DNA of 64,000 nt, taken from positions 439,553-503,552 of the forward strand of contig KQ965744.1 in the NCBI GenBank assembly GCA_001574975.1, read 5' to 3'. The translations under genes and the position numbers were made by a program. Below the pieces are notes generated by a model, which made no database searches, was not told the origin of the DNA, and saw only the letters and a program-made list of their open reading frames with translations. Positions within the stretch are counted from its first letter, which is position 1; every line of letters starts with the position of its first letter. Below are positions 23,516-36,053 of the stretch, piece by piece. Origin of the DNA: Gonapodya prolifera JEL478 (lineage: Eukaryota > Monoblepharomycota > Monoblepharidomycetes > Monoblepharidales > Gonapodyaceae).

Positions 23516-26039
23516 TCATGTATTGATAAATACAGCAGTAGAGTATTCTGCATTGCATTTGGGGCACGTTCGCCTGCTCAACCCCAGCACACACCCGCTG
23601 CAGAAACAATGTCCGCACTTGGTCGTCTTGCCCAGCAGTGCCATTGGCTGATGCTCCGTATCATCGTAGGCGCTCCGGCACGAGCTGCAGCACGTGCGCC
23701 CAATCACCCTACCCAGCACTGACGTCTCCGCACCGACTTTGTCGCCCACCGTTTGCAGTGCGTTACGCACCGTGAGGAGTGCCGACAGGAGTCCCTCTGT
23801 CGTCTGGAGCGTTGTCTTTCCCTTGGCGAAGTGTGCCAGCTTGTCGTGCACCTTCTCCACAGGAGGAAACAAATCGGCCACTGACGTCACGGAATTAGCC
23901 CCCGCGTTCGGAGACGCTAAAGACGACTGGTTCCCGGCACTGGAAATCAGCCTGTCCAGGCGCTGCTTGAGCGCGTTCAAGTCTGCGATCGACTCTTCCA
24001 CCGGCCGCAACGCCTCGTAATACGTCCGGTACGCTGACACTTCCAGCTGCTGCACATCCATAATTGCAGCCTGTAGCTGCGACTGCAGCTGCATCAGCGT
24101 CTGCACGTACGTCTCGATCCTGTGCCACACATTGTCACCCGCCGGTGCGGGACTCTTAGGCGGCGCAGCACCACTACCAGCTTGTTGCTGTTGGGCGGTG
24201 TGCGGGGGGGCCTGCTTTGGGGAAGCCGAAGATGGAAGCGGGGGCCGCACTGGAAGTCCGCTGGCTGAGGTGGGTGGTGGTGTTGCTGCCGCTGCATTGG
24301 CAGTCTCTTCCTTTGCATCTGCCTTCGCGGCTGCGTCACCAAGCCCTACTTGTCCCCCATACGTACGAGCAATTGCCTGCAGCGTGCGCACCAGCCCCAC
24401 GGGCAGGTCTATCGTGTCCACGGACAAGGTAGCGAGCTTGGTCACTTGGGGATGGTGCTCGCCCAGAATCTTAGACAGCGGGATCCCAATCTGCGGAATT
24501 GTGATGGTCAGTGTCGCGGGCTTTGTCGGCGAGCTGGAGGAGGAGGAGGGGTCTTTCGGCGTTGGCTGGGGCGATGCAGACCGCGCCAGCGCGTCCGTGC
24601 TCCCGCCTACCGCCTTGTGCGCCCCGCCTCCCGCCGCGCCGACGGCCTTACTCGTTCCTCCTTCAGACGCAGGAGCAGGTGTGGTCGGCGGGGGGGTCGC
24701 CGCCTTCCCCGTCGGCAGAAGCCTACCGATCCCGAGGTAGGACATAGCGCCCTGTCCAAGCGACGCAGCGTGCCCGGTCCCTCCTCCTCCGCTCGCGCCT
24801 CCACCGCCAGTGCCAAACGAAAACTCGGCGTGCCCGGGCCGTGCCGACGCGGCTTGTTTCTCGACAATGAGCGCGGCTTGGATGAGCTGGTCAAGCATGG
24901 TGAAGATCTCCCGGTGGCCCGCGTCCTTAGCGAGCTCGGCGGCGGACATGCCGTCTGTAAAAGGCGTGGGTGGGGGTAATGGGTGTGTGCATGGGTAGAT
25001 CAGTTTCTTTCTGGTCGGGCCGGTCCGACATTCCCCCATCACACCGTCACTCATGTCCTCGGTCAGTGCTATCGCACTTAGACCTCGGACTGCTCGCACC
25101 GTTCAACTCACCTCTGTCCTTGACCGTGAAATCACACCCCGCCTGCAACAACATCCTGACCACCTCCACATGTCCCTTCTGCGCCGCGAGATGCAACGCG
25201 CCCTGCCCAAACTCATTGACCAGATCTACAAACTTCCTCAACGCCGCGGGTGGGACCTTGTCGAGCATCAGCCCGACGCAATCTGCCGCGCCCGTCTCTG
25301 CGACGCGCATCAGCGCTGTCCAGCGGCGTAGATCCTGGTGGGATAGGTTCGGGGGACGCTTTGTGGAGAATTCGAGCACGCCGCGCACGGCTTCGGGAAG
25401 GTTGTTTTCGGCGGCGAGGATGAGGAGCGTCTTGCCGTCGGCGTTGGCGATGTTGACGTCGAGACTGGAGGTGAATCATTTGTGTGCAAAGGCAGAGTAG
25501 AACCCAGTGAAAACAGAGAGGAACTCTTGCCATGTCCCGCAACTCACCCCTTTTCAATCAGTGCTCGCAATATCTCCAGGTCTGTTTTCCACCACACGGA
25601 TGCCTGGGAGCACCGCGTCATCTCCGCTGTGCAGTTTGTCGCGTCGCGGGCGTTGGGGTCCGCACTGGCGCACACACACGCATCGCGAGCTCATATCATC
25701 AGTGCACGTGGTGTAATTTACGTACAGATGCTGGGCTCACCCTCTGTCGAGAAGCAGCTTCACGATGGGCAGGTCGCTCAACCCCACTGCTACCATGAGG
25801 GGGGTCCGCCCCGCGTTTGGCGCCCCGCCAGGCGACGTAGCAAGTGTGAGTGTTTCGGAGCGTGCGTTTGCGAGTGATGGTTTCATGTCTCATTGGGGGT
25901 GTTGGTGGATTTGGCGTTTGGATGGATGAGCCCAAGGCGTGGATTGAATGCGCCCGCGTCGTCGCTCACCGAGCAGCTTCTTGGTGGATTCGAAGTCGCC
26001 ATCGCGGATCACGCGCACGAGATCGTTGAGCGTCGCCAT
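23516..26039 (-). CDS. Ankyrin-repeat protein with C-terminal RING finger
   Basis: Probable RING-type E3 ubiquitin ligase. The N-terminal half has ankyrin repeats: TPLMVAVGLSDLPIVKLLLD, ALHLAAQKGHVEVVRMLLQ and SAAELAKDAGHREIFTMLDQ are clear units. A Gly/Ser/Ala/Pro-rich low-complexity segment of some 200 residues follows, then a helical region with coiled-coil character (MQLQSQLQAAIMDVQQLE). The last ~50 residues form a complete C3HC4 RING: CSSC, CGH, CSGC and TCPKC. The ATG at 26039 starts MATLNDLVRVIRDGDFESTKKLL, a typical first ankyrin helix pair. Exons are joined across introns near 25,950, 25,720, 25,470 and 25,080. Substrate and pathway are unknown. The GC-rich low-complexity part keeps its frame open on several other frames, which are not genes. 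Confidence 0.82.
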
Positions 26040-26762
26040 CCGGTGGAGTGCGAGAGAACGGGAGGAACCAGGCACGATCGGAGAGGCCACAGAAGATAGG
26101 TGCGAAGAGGGCGGCACTCTTATGTGCACGCGGGTTCGGAGAGATGTAAATGAAGAAATTAAATTTACGCTGTTGCGACGCGAGGCTGGGATAGGGGTGA
26201 TTCCGGTGCATCTTGCGGGAAGACGCGGGGATTAATACATACCCTCAAACTCTTGTGCCATTTCAATTGAAAAATGGGGGGAATAATATAGATACGTTCC
26301 CTATTCCGTCTCATCTTTCGAGAATGTGGCCAGGAGGTTTGGTTCGTTTGCGTTTTGCAAACCGACCTGGGAGAACTTGGGGAGTCCTTTGGTTGACGGA
26401 GAACTTCGGAATACCCATAGATCCATGCAAAAGTAAATGAAAATGCCGTTATACCTTGCGCTCGCCCTTGTCTCGCAAGATTCTCCTTTGTCGGCTGAAT
26501 ACATCATATGGTTCGAGGGCTCTTATAACACTGCACACCACCTGCTCCAGTCCGCGCTAGATCAAACACAACACCATGGTCAGCGGGAGTCCGATAGAGT
26601 CCAACGCTCCGTGCCGAAACATCTACCCAACTCCGCACTCAAATCACCATACCAGCATCCTCGCTGCACGACCGGGCGGATTCCTCTCTTCCTATTTCGC
26701 ACCTCCTCCGTCGAACAAAGCCTCACCCGCACGGGACACAGGGGCACCACCCCGCCTACGCC
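26040..26762. promoter_or_regulatory. Divergent intergenic region (723 bp)
   Basis: Lies between the starts of the ankyrin-RING gene and the Pro/Ser-rich gene. No supported gene or repeat is present; it should contain both promoters. Confidence 0.35.
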
Positions 26763-29700
26763 ATGACGGGGAATTACATGCACCCAACACGTCTCTCGTC
26801 TCCAAACGGTATGGCATTGGTTCCACAATTCAACCACTCTGAAAGCAACACTGGGAGGCTTTCTGTGGCCGAAGGGCCGATGCAAGGCGTGGGTGCGGGT
26901 GTGGGACGGCGACGAGAGTCTTTTACCGCAGCGCCCGGTCCGAGCGGTGAGTAAGTTTCCGTCCTTGATCGTTTGGCATGGCGTGCACCCATTTAAAAAT
27001 CTGTCTCCATCCCGCGCTCAGGTCACCCTGCCAGTGGTCGTGCTCCCTCACCAAACACGTCGACGCCAAGTGTACATTGACTCGCCCTCTTGGCACCACA
27101 CTTGCATTTGCACTTGCATCCACACGTCCCTCAAGTGGCGCCACCGTCCCCGTGCCCATCCCCTCTGATCACCAGACGCAAGCGATCCTGCTCTCTGCAG
27201 CCACGAAACTATCGTCTCCGGGTACACGCAGTGGGATCCCAGACCGATTCGAGTCGGAACCCAGCAGAACCACCCTGCTGGATGCACCAGAGACCGTGGA
27301 GCAGCCTGTGGTCGTTCAAGATCGAGTTTCAATGGAAACAGACCGTGCCGATACTTCAACAGTACAGCCTTTGGTCACTAAGAGGCAGAGAAGGCACGTA
27401 CAGGCCATGCGGGTCCCACCGCTCCCATGGAGACCAGCCAGCCCTCCACGACCGATACCCTCCCACCGTCCAAGAATGCTCCCGCACCGAACCCGTCGAC
27501 GTCTTCGGCACCTCCCAGACTGGTATTTTGTTGTCGTTTTTGTTATTTTTGCTGCTGTTGTTGACTTTGTGATTGCTTATTCGCGAAGCGACTTGTTCCC
27601 GCAGGCCTCCGCCCCAAAGCCGCTTCTCCGTCCACAATAGTCGTTATCTCGCCCGCGATGACAAGGGTGCCGTTTAAACGTCCTAGGATCGCGTCTGAAA
27701 CAGCACCGCGCCAATTATCGGTGGCAACGAGAGTCAGGTGAGAGAATCAACACCTCTATTTTAAACGAGACTTATGGAAATTTGGAAACAAGGTCTTGAG
27801 ATCGCGGCGATTCGGCATCCCTCCACGCGGCCGGCCGTCCGACGAGAGCGTACAAAAGACCTCGCACGAAAGCCCGCGCCGGTCCAGGTCTACTCTCAGT
27901 AGCCCCAGTGGGTGCCGCCAAGGACACAGTTATTCATCTTCTCAAACTCGTGAACGCGGGCGAGGTCCAGTCGTGGAAAGAAAGGCTCTGGATGTCCAGG
28001 ATGACCCAGTTGCAAGGGTGAAGAAAGAGTTGGAGAAGAAGTACGAAGAGAAGCTACAGTTGGAGGTGGGTTTTCAGGTAAAAATTGATAAGCAACCGTT
28101 GACGTCACCAAATTTGCATTGTGCCCCCTCCTCGATTCAAGATTGCGGCCGTCCAGCGCAGGACTCAAATTGCTCTCGACAAGTACACAAACGACAAAAT
28201 GAGCCTTGCCATTCGCGCCGCCGCACTCCAGGACCTCCTCGAGCGCTCTGGGATCACTGTTATGTCCATCGATGGAGCCAAACCACGTGACATAGCTCCA
28301 GCGGCGTCTCCTGAAGGTCAATACAACGTGGACGCAGAGCGAACGAGTGAGTGCGACTCACTGAATCCACTTAAAACGCCGGTGCGAGTGCCGGGAGGGC
28401 AGTTGAAGTGCCTCCAAGCGGAGGTGGAAGTGGACAGCGAGACGACATGGGGGTATGGCACGAGTGTCTCGGGAAGGAGGGAAAGGTGGCCAACAGGGCG
28501 GACGGTGGTCAGCAGTGGAACAACAAGGAAGCAAATAGACCAAGAAAGGGTCACGAACCACGGTAAAGGTGGTGCGCCCGATCCCAGCAATGTGGGAGGG
28601 TACGGTGTTGGGAATACTTTATCGACCGGCTCAATAGCGAAGATCGCTGTGGTTGCCCAGCCTTCAGCGTCAATAGTATCCGGCAATGGTGTTGCTACCA
28701 CTCAGGGGAGAGTTAAGGTCATTCAACCCTCGGCGCCATCAGCCTCTCCAAGGACATCAAACTCGTCGCTGGGTGTGGTTGGATCATCCTCCGTAATTAT
28801 ACTTGGACATCCAACACCGCGACTGTTCGTGCCTGGCCAAAGGATGCTACAATTGAACAGCGGCGACCTCAAAACCCCATGGATAACAGAAACCTCATGC
28901 TGGGTGTTCAAGATCTGTCCAACGAAGTAAACAAGAACCAGTAGACGGGCAAATCCAGTACAATAATGGGGAGGACAAATGCGCCGTCGTATCAACAGGA
29001 CACTTGGAGTGAGACCATGGAGGCTACCAACCATTGACACTCTCCCAAATTGGAGCAGTCCAGCGCCCCCTCCAAGTCAGGTGCCAACGCCTTGGGGACC
29101 GCTACCACCCACGTTTTTTATGGGTTACTTCGTTGGGCGTCCACCTGGGTCCGCCAGACCACAAGGATCGGGGTCAATACTTCAAGCGCCGCCAGGGCAA
29201 GCTGGGCAGCCGAATGGGTAGGTTCTGGAGGCGCCCCTATGGTTCCGGGACTTGGAAAGAGAGTTGGCACATAGATTGTTCCTACCTTCCTCCCGACACA
29301 ATCCTGAACAACCCAACTCAACAAACAGTTGACACAGGACCAGACACCCTGGGTGGACCCTTGCGATACTTTCTGTCAGCATCACAGCCAACTACAGGTG
29401 GCGCAATGGGTGCGCCGACAGCTACGTATATCCCGGGATGCCTTCTTGGCTGCCGTATCATGCTCCCTTCCATCCGTCCATGATGACTGGAAGACCGCGA
29501 CCTTTTGGATTTACTACGGGAATGTGAAGGCCGATGAATTCAGTTGGAGGGGTGAAAGAAGGGGAGACACAATTTGGAGTACCGGAGATGACAGAACTGC
29601 TGTGAGTGGGGCTAAGCGAAAGCTTGAGGCAGAATCGGAGCTAAGGCCAGTGAGGAGAGCCAGGGACGACAAAATTCGCGCTCGTTCAACTCGTTCAAGC

Positions 29701-30135
29701 CCCTCAACAAATACTACTCGCCCACCGCCCAAGCTTGCACCGATAAAGAAGGCGCTCAGTCCGCGTTCAGAGAAACAGAAACAGGAGATGCCAAGTGCAG
29801 TAGCCGAAAGTGTCTTTGTTGTGTTGGACAGTGGCGAGGAGGGGGAGCAGGATGAGAGACAGAGGAGAAGGGGTGGCGCACTCAACGAAGCAAGGGCAGG
29901 AGCCAACAGAGGGATTGATGGGCCGACTGTTGAACCCATGCAGCATATGGCACAACCCGGGTCTGTTAATACGCAGTCCATCTCTCACAAAAATGATGAC
30001 GTCGTCGAATCAGGTCGTAAATCATACGAATTCGAGCTAGAATGCGGTCTCAGAAGACAGCAAAGGAGGAATAAGGGGCCTTGTCGTCTATGTAATAATG
30101 CAATTGCTGGCGCTGGTGCTGGACCTGTAACATGA
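26763..30135 (+). CDS. Unrecognised Pro/Ser-rich protein with a coiled-coil segment
   Basis: No family recognised. A plausible start is the ATG at 26763. The supported parts are a Ser/Pro-rich N-terminus; a basic stretch VPFKRPRIASETAPRQ near 27,670-27,720; a charged coiled coil (VKKELEKKYEEKLQLE) spliced at about 28,065 to IAAVQRRTQIALDKYTNDK near 28,140; a helical block NDKMSLAIRAAALQDLLER; then a long Gly/Ser/Pro-rich region to about 28,920. After 28,930 the frame is hard to follow; Pro-rich (29,050-29,220) and Arg/Ser-rich (29,580-30,135) frames are open and end with a TGA at 30,133-30,135. The basic patches suggest a nuclear or RNA/DNA-associated protein, but this is only a guess. It may be two genes. 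A candidate AATAAA follows 93 bases after the stop. Confidence 0.45.
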
Positions 30136-30227
30136 CTGATCTTTTAAGGAGGGGTTGAAGTGTCGGAAACAGAGTGCAACTCCGTCACTGTGTGCATTCA
30201 ATTTGTAATTTCTTGTGATTTTAGGTA

Positions 30228-30233
30228 AATAAA
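30228..30233 (+). terminator. Candidate poly(A) signal AATAAA
   Basis: An AATAAA lies 93 bases after the stop of the upstream plus-strand gene, at the usual distance for a fungal 3' end. No other evidence supports it. Confidence 0.35.
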
Positions 30234-30581
30234 ATTCCTCTCATATTGTATTCTTGGCCATGTTGGTTCGAGTTGTGCTAGTGTGACATAAAAATGCACT
30301 GGAGAAGGCGTGATGCGTACGAAGACAGAGAGTAATGGCCAATGGGGTGTTCATGAGACAGATCTCGTTCCCAATTGCTCGGAATTGCGATATGAAATTC
30401 TAATTCCTTAACTCTTCGACTGCGGTATATCCATACACATAAATCATGCGTATCAGTTCCATTTTCCATCGCCAATTCTCCCCACCACACACCACCAATT
30501 CCCACCAATCCCCCCGTTCCCACCCCAACTTCACCAATCACCACCCACACACCACCCACACACACACCACGCTCCGCCCAC
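30234..30581. other. Convergent intergenic region, C/A-rich
   Basis: The 3' flanks of two convergent genes. From about 30,470 to 30,590 the plus strand is nearly all C and A, with CACACC-type runs. This is simple sequence in the 3' UTR of the F-box gene; no gene is supported. Confidence 0.4.
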
Positions 30582-32660
30582 TCACACAGCCACAATCTCC
30601 ACAACCTGCACCCCCGGACACACCCTCCTCGCCATATCCTCCATCGCCCGCACTTTCTCCCTCGCCACGCTCCTCATATCCTCGTCCGTCCACCCCCCTT
30701 GCGCGGGCGGGGGGGGTACTTCACCTTCCTCCCCCTCGAAATGAAACCCGACGTTGGCGATGCGGAGGAACCGCAAACCGGGGTTGCGCACGAGGAGGGA
30801 CCGGAAGGTGCCCATGTCGGGCGCGGACGAGGCGTACCGCACGGCGCGGGCGGGTTCGCCGTCGAGCACGCCGGGCGCCGCCCCCCCACGGGCGGCAAGG
30901 AGCTCGCCCGTGGGGGCGCGTTCGGCACGGGCAGTTCCGACGGGCGCAGGGTCGGTTCCCTCGTCCGCCTCACCCCCATCCGCGCCACTGCCGACGTTCC
31001 ACCCCGCAGAGGCGTCCTTGGGCAACGTCCCCTCGATCGTAATCGCGACCAGCCCCCTTAAGCGGCGGGACAGGACCGTCCAGTGATACCGCGTCAGTTG
31101 GACGTGTGAGAGGCGGAACGTCGTCAGTGGGCCTGTGTGCTCTGTGGCGGGGGTGCCGGTGGTGACGGCGGCAGTGGTGGGGTCAGCGAACGGGTTCATA
31201 GGCGGGGGAACAAGCGTGGGAGCCGGGTCGAGTGTGGAATAGGCGTCGACGAGCTTGTCGGTCAAACCGGCCGAGAACCCAATGAGACGGAGGTTTCGCA
31301 CGCGCCGGAATACGCGCAGGATTTGGGGTGTGGACCAGACGCCCACTGGTGGGGTGGGGTGGGGTTCAAGGGTTAGAGAACAGCGAGAAGGGTAAAGGGA
31401 GAAGGCAGAAGGGACCCACTCGTGATGATCAGCGACGCCACATTATGGTTGCTCTCCACGAACCCAGGTCCAAACTCGCACCGTCGGCTTGGCGCTGCTC
31501 CTGCTCCAGGCGGGGTCGGTGGTGGTGCCGGTGGGGCGAAGGGGACGCCGGCGGCAGCGGCTGCGAGGGCGGTGGCGTTGATGACGGGCCGGGCGGCCGT
31601 GGATCCGGAGCTCGATGATTGGGGCGGGGGAGGAGGAGGAGGAGCAGGTGGTGGTGTGGATGTGGATGGTGTGAGGGGAACGTGGGAGGAGGAGGGTAAG
31701 GGCGGTGGTGGCGGCGGGTTCGGTTCTGGGGCTTGGTGGAGGCCGACAATGGATTTAAGCCCGCGCTGTGGCTTCGGGACTGTCCTATCGGCGCCAAAGA
31801 ACTCTGCCGGTATATTCGACTGCACGACCTCCACATGCGCGAGGCGTGCGAACCCCGGCACGGGCGGGGCCGACGCGGGAAGCGGGACGGTGGCGAGGAC
31901 GGACACACGGACGTCGAAGAGGTATAGGTGCGTCACGTGCGCGTACAGGGGTAGGAGGATGCGGTGGAAGTCGGTCCCGGAGAGGCGCGGGAGGGAGATG
32001 ATGGAGAGGGTTAGGGGGAGCGCGGTGTCGGTGTCGGTGTCGGTGGAGGTGGAGGTGGAGTTGGAGAAGGCGCCCGAGAGGGAGGAGGCGCCTGTGCGTC
32101 TGCTGGAGCCGACGAACGTGAGGCGTTTGGCAGTCTCGTTGTTGCGGGAGTAGATGGTGACGGAGGCCAGGTTGGGGCATAGGTCGACGACGGCCGAGGT
32201 GAGTGTGGGCAGCCACCATGTGTCGGGTTGTCCTGGTGGGGGGAGGGGCGGGACGTCTGCCGCGGTGTCGACGGATACCGTGAGAGTCGTGAGAGAGTAC
32301 CGGACGGACTCGTTGAGCGGGTTTGCGAGTAAAGAGACGAGGCGCTGAGCGGACAGCGGGTTGCCGTTCTGGACGTGCGGGTTTCGGAAGAGGATTGCGG
32401 AGAAGACGTCGTACCATGAGCGAGACACGAGCAGGAATGGGTGCAGCGAGACCCAGCCGTGAGATCGCACGCGGATCGGGTCTGTGTTGAATGTGGCCAG
32501 GTGCTGCGCGATGAGGGCCAGGACCTGCGGGTGGTGGGGGGAGCGGGGCGGGAGAGGGAGCGCGAGTGAGCACGGGTGAAGTCGGGGACAGAGACGGGCA
32601 GCGGGCACAGCGAGTGCGCACCTCAGGCAGAATGACACGCTTTGCAGGCTGCACGCTCAT
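30582..32660 (-). CDS. F-box-like protein with LRR-like C-terminus
   Basis: Probable substrate receptor of an SCF ubiquitin ligase. Exon 1 (ATG at 32660) encodes MSVQPAKRVILPE and splices in frame to VLALIAQHLA. Joined, this gives LPEVLALIAQHL followed by LHPFLLVSRSWYDVFSAILF, a good F-box. Then come leucine-rich segments typical of RNI-type repeats (SLTTLTVSV, LSIISLPRLSGTDFHRILL, HLYLFDVRV) and a Pro-rich and Ala-rich linker. A second intron near 31,420-31,350 joins to GVWSTPQILRVFRRVRNLRLIGF, and the protein ends CPGVQVVEIVAV. A Ser/Thr-Asp repeat is encoded by GGTGTC-type triplet pairs near 32,020-32,060. The substrate is unknown. The GC-rich coding gives long open frames on the other strand, which are shadows. 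Confidence 0.75.
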
Positions 32661-33692
32661 GGATGCAATTGGAGTGTGCAGGCTGCGATTGTTATGTGCG
32701 CGCGATTCTGCCGGGCGGGAGTGTTTGGCCGCGGCCGCTGTGGGCACCCCAGGGTCAAACCAATCCGAAAATCAACATTCTTACGTCTCCATTTGCTATG
32801 AAAGTAACTCTTTACCGTCCTCGTCACTCAGCGGATTGAGCTGCATCACATCCAACCCCCCCTTTGCCCAACCATCCCTCTTACCCGACTGCTGCTTTGA
32901 GTCCATGTAGAGTTACACTTCAACCAGCCATATGTCACCGGAGAATATCCAAACGAAAGCGACCACACCAACCCACCGTGGACCGAAAACTCACCCATGT
33001 TACATACCATGAGATCCACATCCTCTGCATCCCACCTTTCACACTCTCGCGCAAGCTTTGAGTGTCCCATGGGAGCCTCGTTTCTCGCATTTTTGGAGTC
33101 CTCGTTTCTCAGCATGTTCTCACGTACTAGTTGCCCAAACCGGCCCCCACCACTTTCTTGTACGTGCTTTCCAACGACATCGCAAACTCTTCGTCAAGTT
33201 TTCAGGAAAGATCTTCATCTCTTTGTCTTGCACCCACATCTTCCCGTCCATACCCTACCGAATAGAGAGGTGCACGCTGGTGTGGCGACCTTTTGCTGAA
33301 ACTCTCTCGTTGCTTCCGTGTTACAAGCTCCGTAGGACGAATACAATGAATTGAAGACCTATACCTCGTCCCGACCCAAGAGAACCTCCGGGAATCGCAC
33401 AACGAGCGCCAGCTAAGGGGTTTATTTCTTTGAACCGCTACATCCAGCACTGTGCAAGGTCGGAATGGCGAAACCACCCTCGAGCTTTGAATGTGGCCAT
33501 TTCAACAGTCGATTTGATCACAGAAATACGCAAAATAATATTCGTTCGTCATTATGTGAGCGCTAGATGCAAATTCTAGCTGAAAATTAGTTTCAATTCC
33601 TGCAACTGACCCCGGTTTTCATGAGAGATTAAAAGTCGCCCCGCTTGGCACAATGGAAACGTTCGGGAAGCGATTATTCAATGCAACGTCAT
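32661..33692. other. Intergenic region without a supported gene
   Basis: About 1 kb between the 5' end of the F-box gene and the 3' end of the next minus-strand reading. Short open frames exist but none shows motif or composition support. No repeat was noticed. Confidence 0.4.
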
Positions 33693-35736
33693 TCAAGCCA
33701 TTTCGAACTCCTTCTTCCTCCGTTTGGTCTTTGGAACGGCGCCCATACCACTTTCCGGCCACAACAAGTCCTGCTTCGTCACGTTGGCCTGCCAAACACC
33801 TCCAGTGTGCTCCGTCTTGCTTCTTCCATCGCCCTTGCCCTCGACAGCCTGTGTAGTATTCTTCGTTTTGCTTCCCGCTCCAGGAGAATCCACCGGGCCT
33901 CTCGCACGTTCATTTCGGCGCGACTGAGGGGGGGGTGATTGGCGGCCAACGGCTTTCTCGGATTCTTCAACCTACTCGACTGCCGTTGATTGGTAGCTGC
34001 TCCGACCTTTGCTCCATCTAAACCTGCACAATCTTCTCCAGCTTGGCCATTCACAGAAGCTTCCAGTCTACGACGCCAGTAAGAATCACCGTGTGGTTTG
34101 ATTTCGCTTGTCACAGAGGGTGCAATTGGTGTAGCATCAACTTTCGTTCTGATCACATGATCTGCTCTGCGGCACTTTCGGGGGGGGGGGCACCCGTGTC
34201 CACGTCTGACCGTCCATTCTCCTCGCGGTCGCCGATTTGACGGGATTGAGACGCAACTGGGAGTGATGGTGAGGCGCTAGACTGGAATGATCGACTTTTC
34301 GATGATATTGATGACTCATTTGGCTGGCGACCGACTTGACCGTCACCCGAGACCGCCTGAGTGAGAAGATTAGCACCCGCCGCCCAATCACTCCTCATTC
34401 GAGAAGTTTAAATCACCTTTGACTCCACATCGCTCCGTTTGGGGAACTTGACAATCAATCGAACGCGTGGGGCTTCTGCGCCAAAGGTGCTCTGCTCCGG
34501 CTTCGCTCGATCTTCAGGTGTTACGACGTGTGATGCGGTCGTGTGGATGGGTATTTGAGGTTCGTTTCCGAGGGCTATTCTTTGTGAGGCCCACCCTGGA
34601 CGTCCTGTGGGTCACACGAACGAGTTTGGAGTCAAATCGTCGGTCTGAAAATCAATCAGAGGAACTCGTCAAGAAATACGCACATGTTCACGAATTGCGT
34701 TGGTTGGTTTAAACACATTAGATGTGTCACAAACTTTTGCGACAAGCGGAGGAGGTCTGAGTCGGACAACGTATTGGCCTCGATGGGGTTCGGAGAGGTC
34801 AGAACCCCGCGAGGGGGGAGTGTGGCAAATTTGGTCGACCACCTGACCCTCCTGCTCGAAGTTGGAGGCCCAGCCAATAAACCTTGAATCAACGAGTCCA
34901 TCGCTGCCGATTGAAGCCAAAGGCAAAATCCGGAGAAGATATGTCTGCGCAATTCGCGATCCCTGTTGTAGCTTTGATACTAGAAAAGGACATATTGGAG
35001 GTTGCCTTGGAGGTCTGTTCCGAATTCGCCGCCCAATTAAGAACGAGGGAGTCAAATGTCATGCCGCCATCCCGACAATACTGTCGCAGTAGGAGTGGCC
35101 AGGCAATTGGAACAGAGAAGACGAGGTCTTCCCCTGAGAAAGTTTCGATGAGGGTGGCTTCGTAAGTGGTATTGTCCCGGTCCCAGCCTGGCAAATCGTG
35201 TCGGCGATCCCAAATTTCGTTCACTCGTATGCTTCGCGCTTTCATGAGGGCACCTTCACACGCATAAATGGACCGTTGGGCAGCATTCGCTGAAGCAGTC
35301 CTTCGTATCCGCCTGGTATGCGGCATGCGCGCGTAACCGTGCCACTGGCACTAAGCTGGAGGTGGAGGGGGGGGAACCATACGGGTCGGGGGTTGATAAT
35401 CACAGGCTCTTCGGCGAGTGAGCCGGGCCGCAGGGGAGGTCTTGGTACGCGTTGCGGGGTGGTGGGGTGGTGGTGAGGGTGGTGGTGAGGCGGTGGCGTG
35501 GACATGAAGTTAATATTTATCAATTCACTCATACCATTTAAGAAGAATCTTTGCTCCTTTTGGAACTTTATCAGCAACGACAGCCACCCTGTTGAACAAT
35601 CCTTTCTGCAGTAAGAGCTGTACTTTGTCGCTATAACAACGACCCCATTGGCGGAACTAACTATAGATTGGAGCTCCGCACGCTTCCTAGCTCTCGCGAG
35701 TTCCTCGCGCTCTCTTCGTACCAATTCCAGGCTCAC
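33693..35736 (-). CDS. Unrecognised basic protein; reading frame apparently broken at C-runs
   Basis: Several minus-strand blocks have protein-like composition but no known family: ELVRREREELARARKRAEL (about 35,730-35,680), VAVVADKVPKGAKILLKW (about 35,600-35,540), a helical block ending QYCRDGGMTFDSLVLNWAA (about 35,060), LSDSDLLRLSQKFVTHLM (about 34,740), APRVRLIVKFPKRSD (about 34,470), and a basic C-terminus ending PKTKRRKKEFEMA at 33,693. In the 3' part two frames join cleanly only if one base is added at the C11 run (34180..34190) and one at the C8 run (33928..33935). Either the assembly undercalled both runs or the gene is decaying. The 5' end is not determined; no ATG starts the first block. 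It may be a nuclear protein, judged only by its basic Ser/Pro/Lys-rich tail. Confidence 0.35.
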
Positions 35737-36053
35737 CGGAAATAATAATGCACAGACACAACGTGTTGCGTTTCTATGCTTTCAAACAATGCAACCTTGG
35801 CGAAGTCGATATGTCACTTTGTGTGATTGGATCTGGCGACCAAAAGGGAAGAAAAACACATACTAGGCTGAGTCAACGGACAATTAGAATCGTTTCGCAT
35901 AAAGAGGTTGTCGTGGGGTGATCGCAAGCTGAAAGAACGTTAGTCTGGCCTGCGAAAATCTTGATTCAGAGAGAAACAGATTCCTTGTCGATCGGTCGTG
36001 CGAAGTGTGCGAAGACTTGCGACGCAGCACGCACTTCACCACCCAGCGACCGC
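35737..36053. promoter_or_regulatory. Divergent intergenic region
   Basis: About 320 bp upstream of the LRR gene. No distinct motif or gene was seen. Confidence 0.3.

Noticed and set aside
24132-24979. Plus-strand open frames opposite the ankyrin-RING gene
   Set aside because: They are shadows of the low-complexity Gly/Ser/Ala-rich coding region; the RING and ankyrin motifs are on the minus strand.
30446-31376. Long plus-strand open frames opposite the F-box gene
   Set aside because: They mirror the GC-rich minus-strand coding sequence; the minus strand has F-box and LRR features with matching splice sites.
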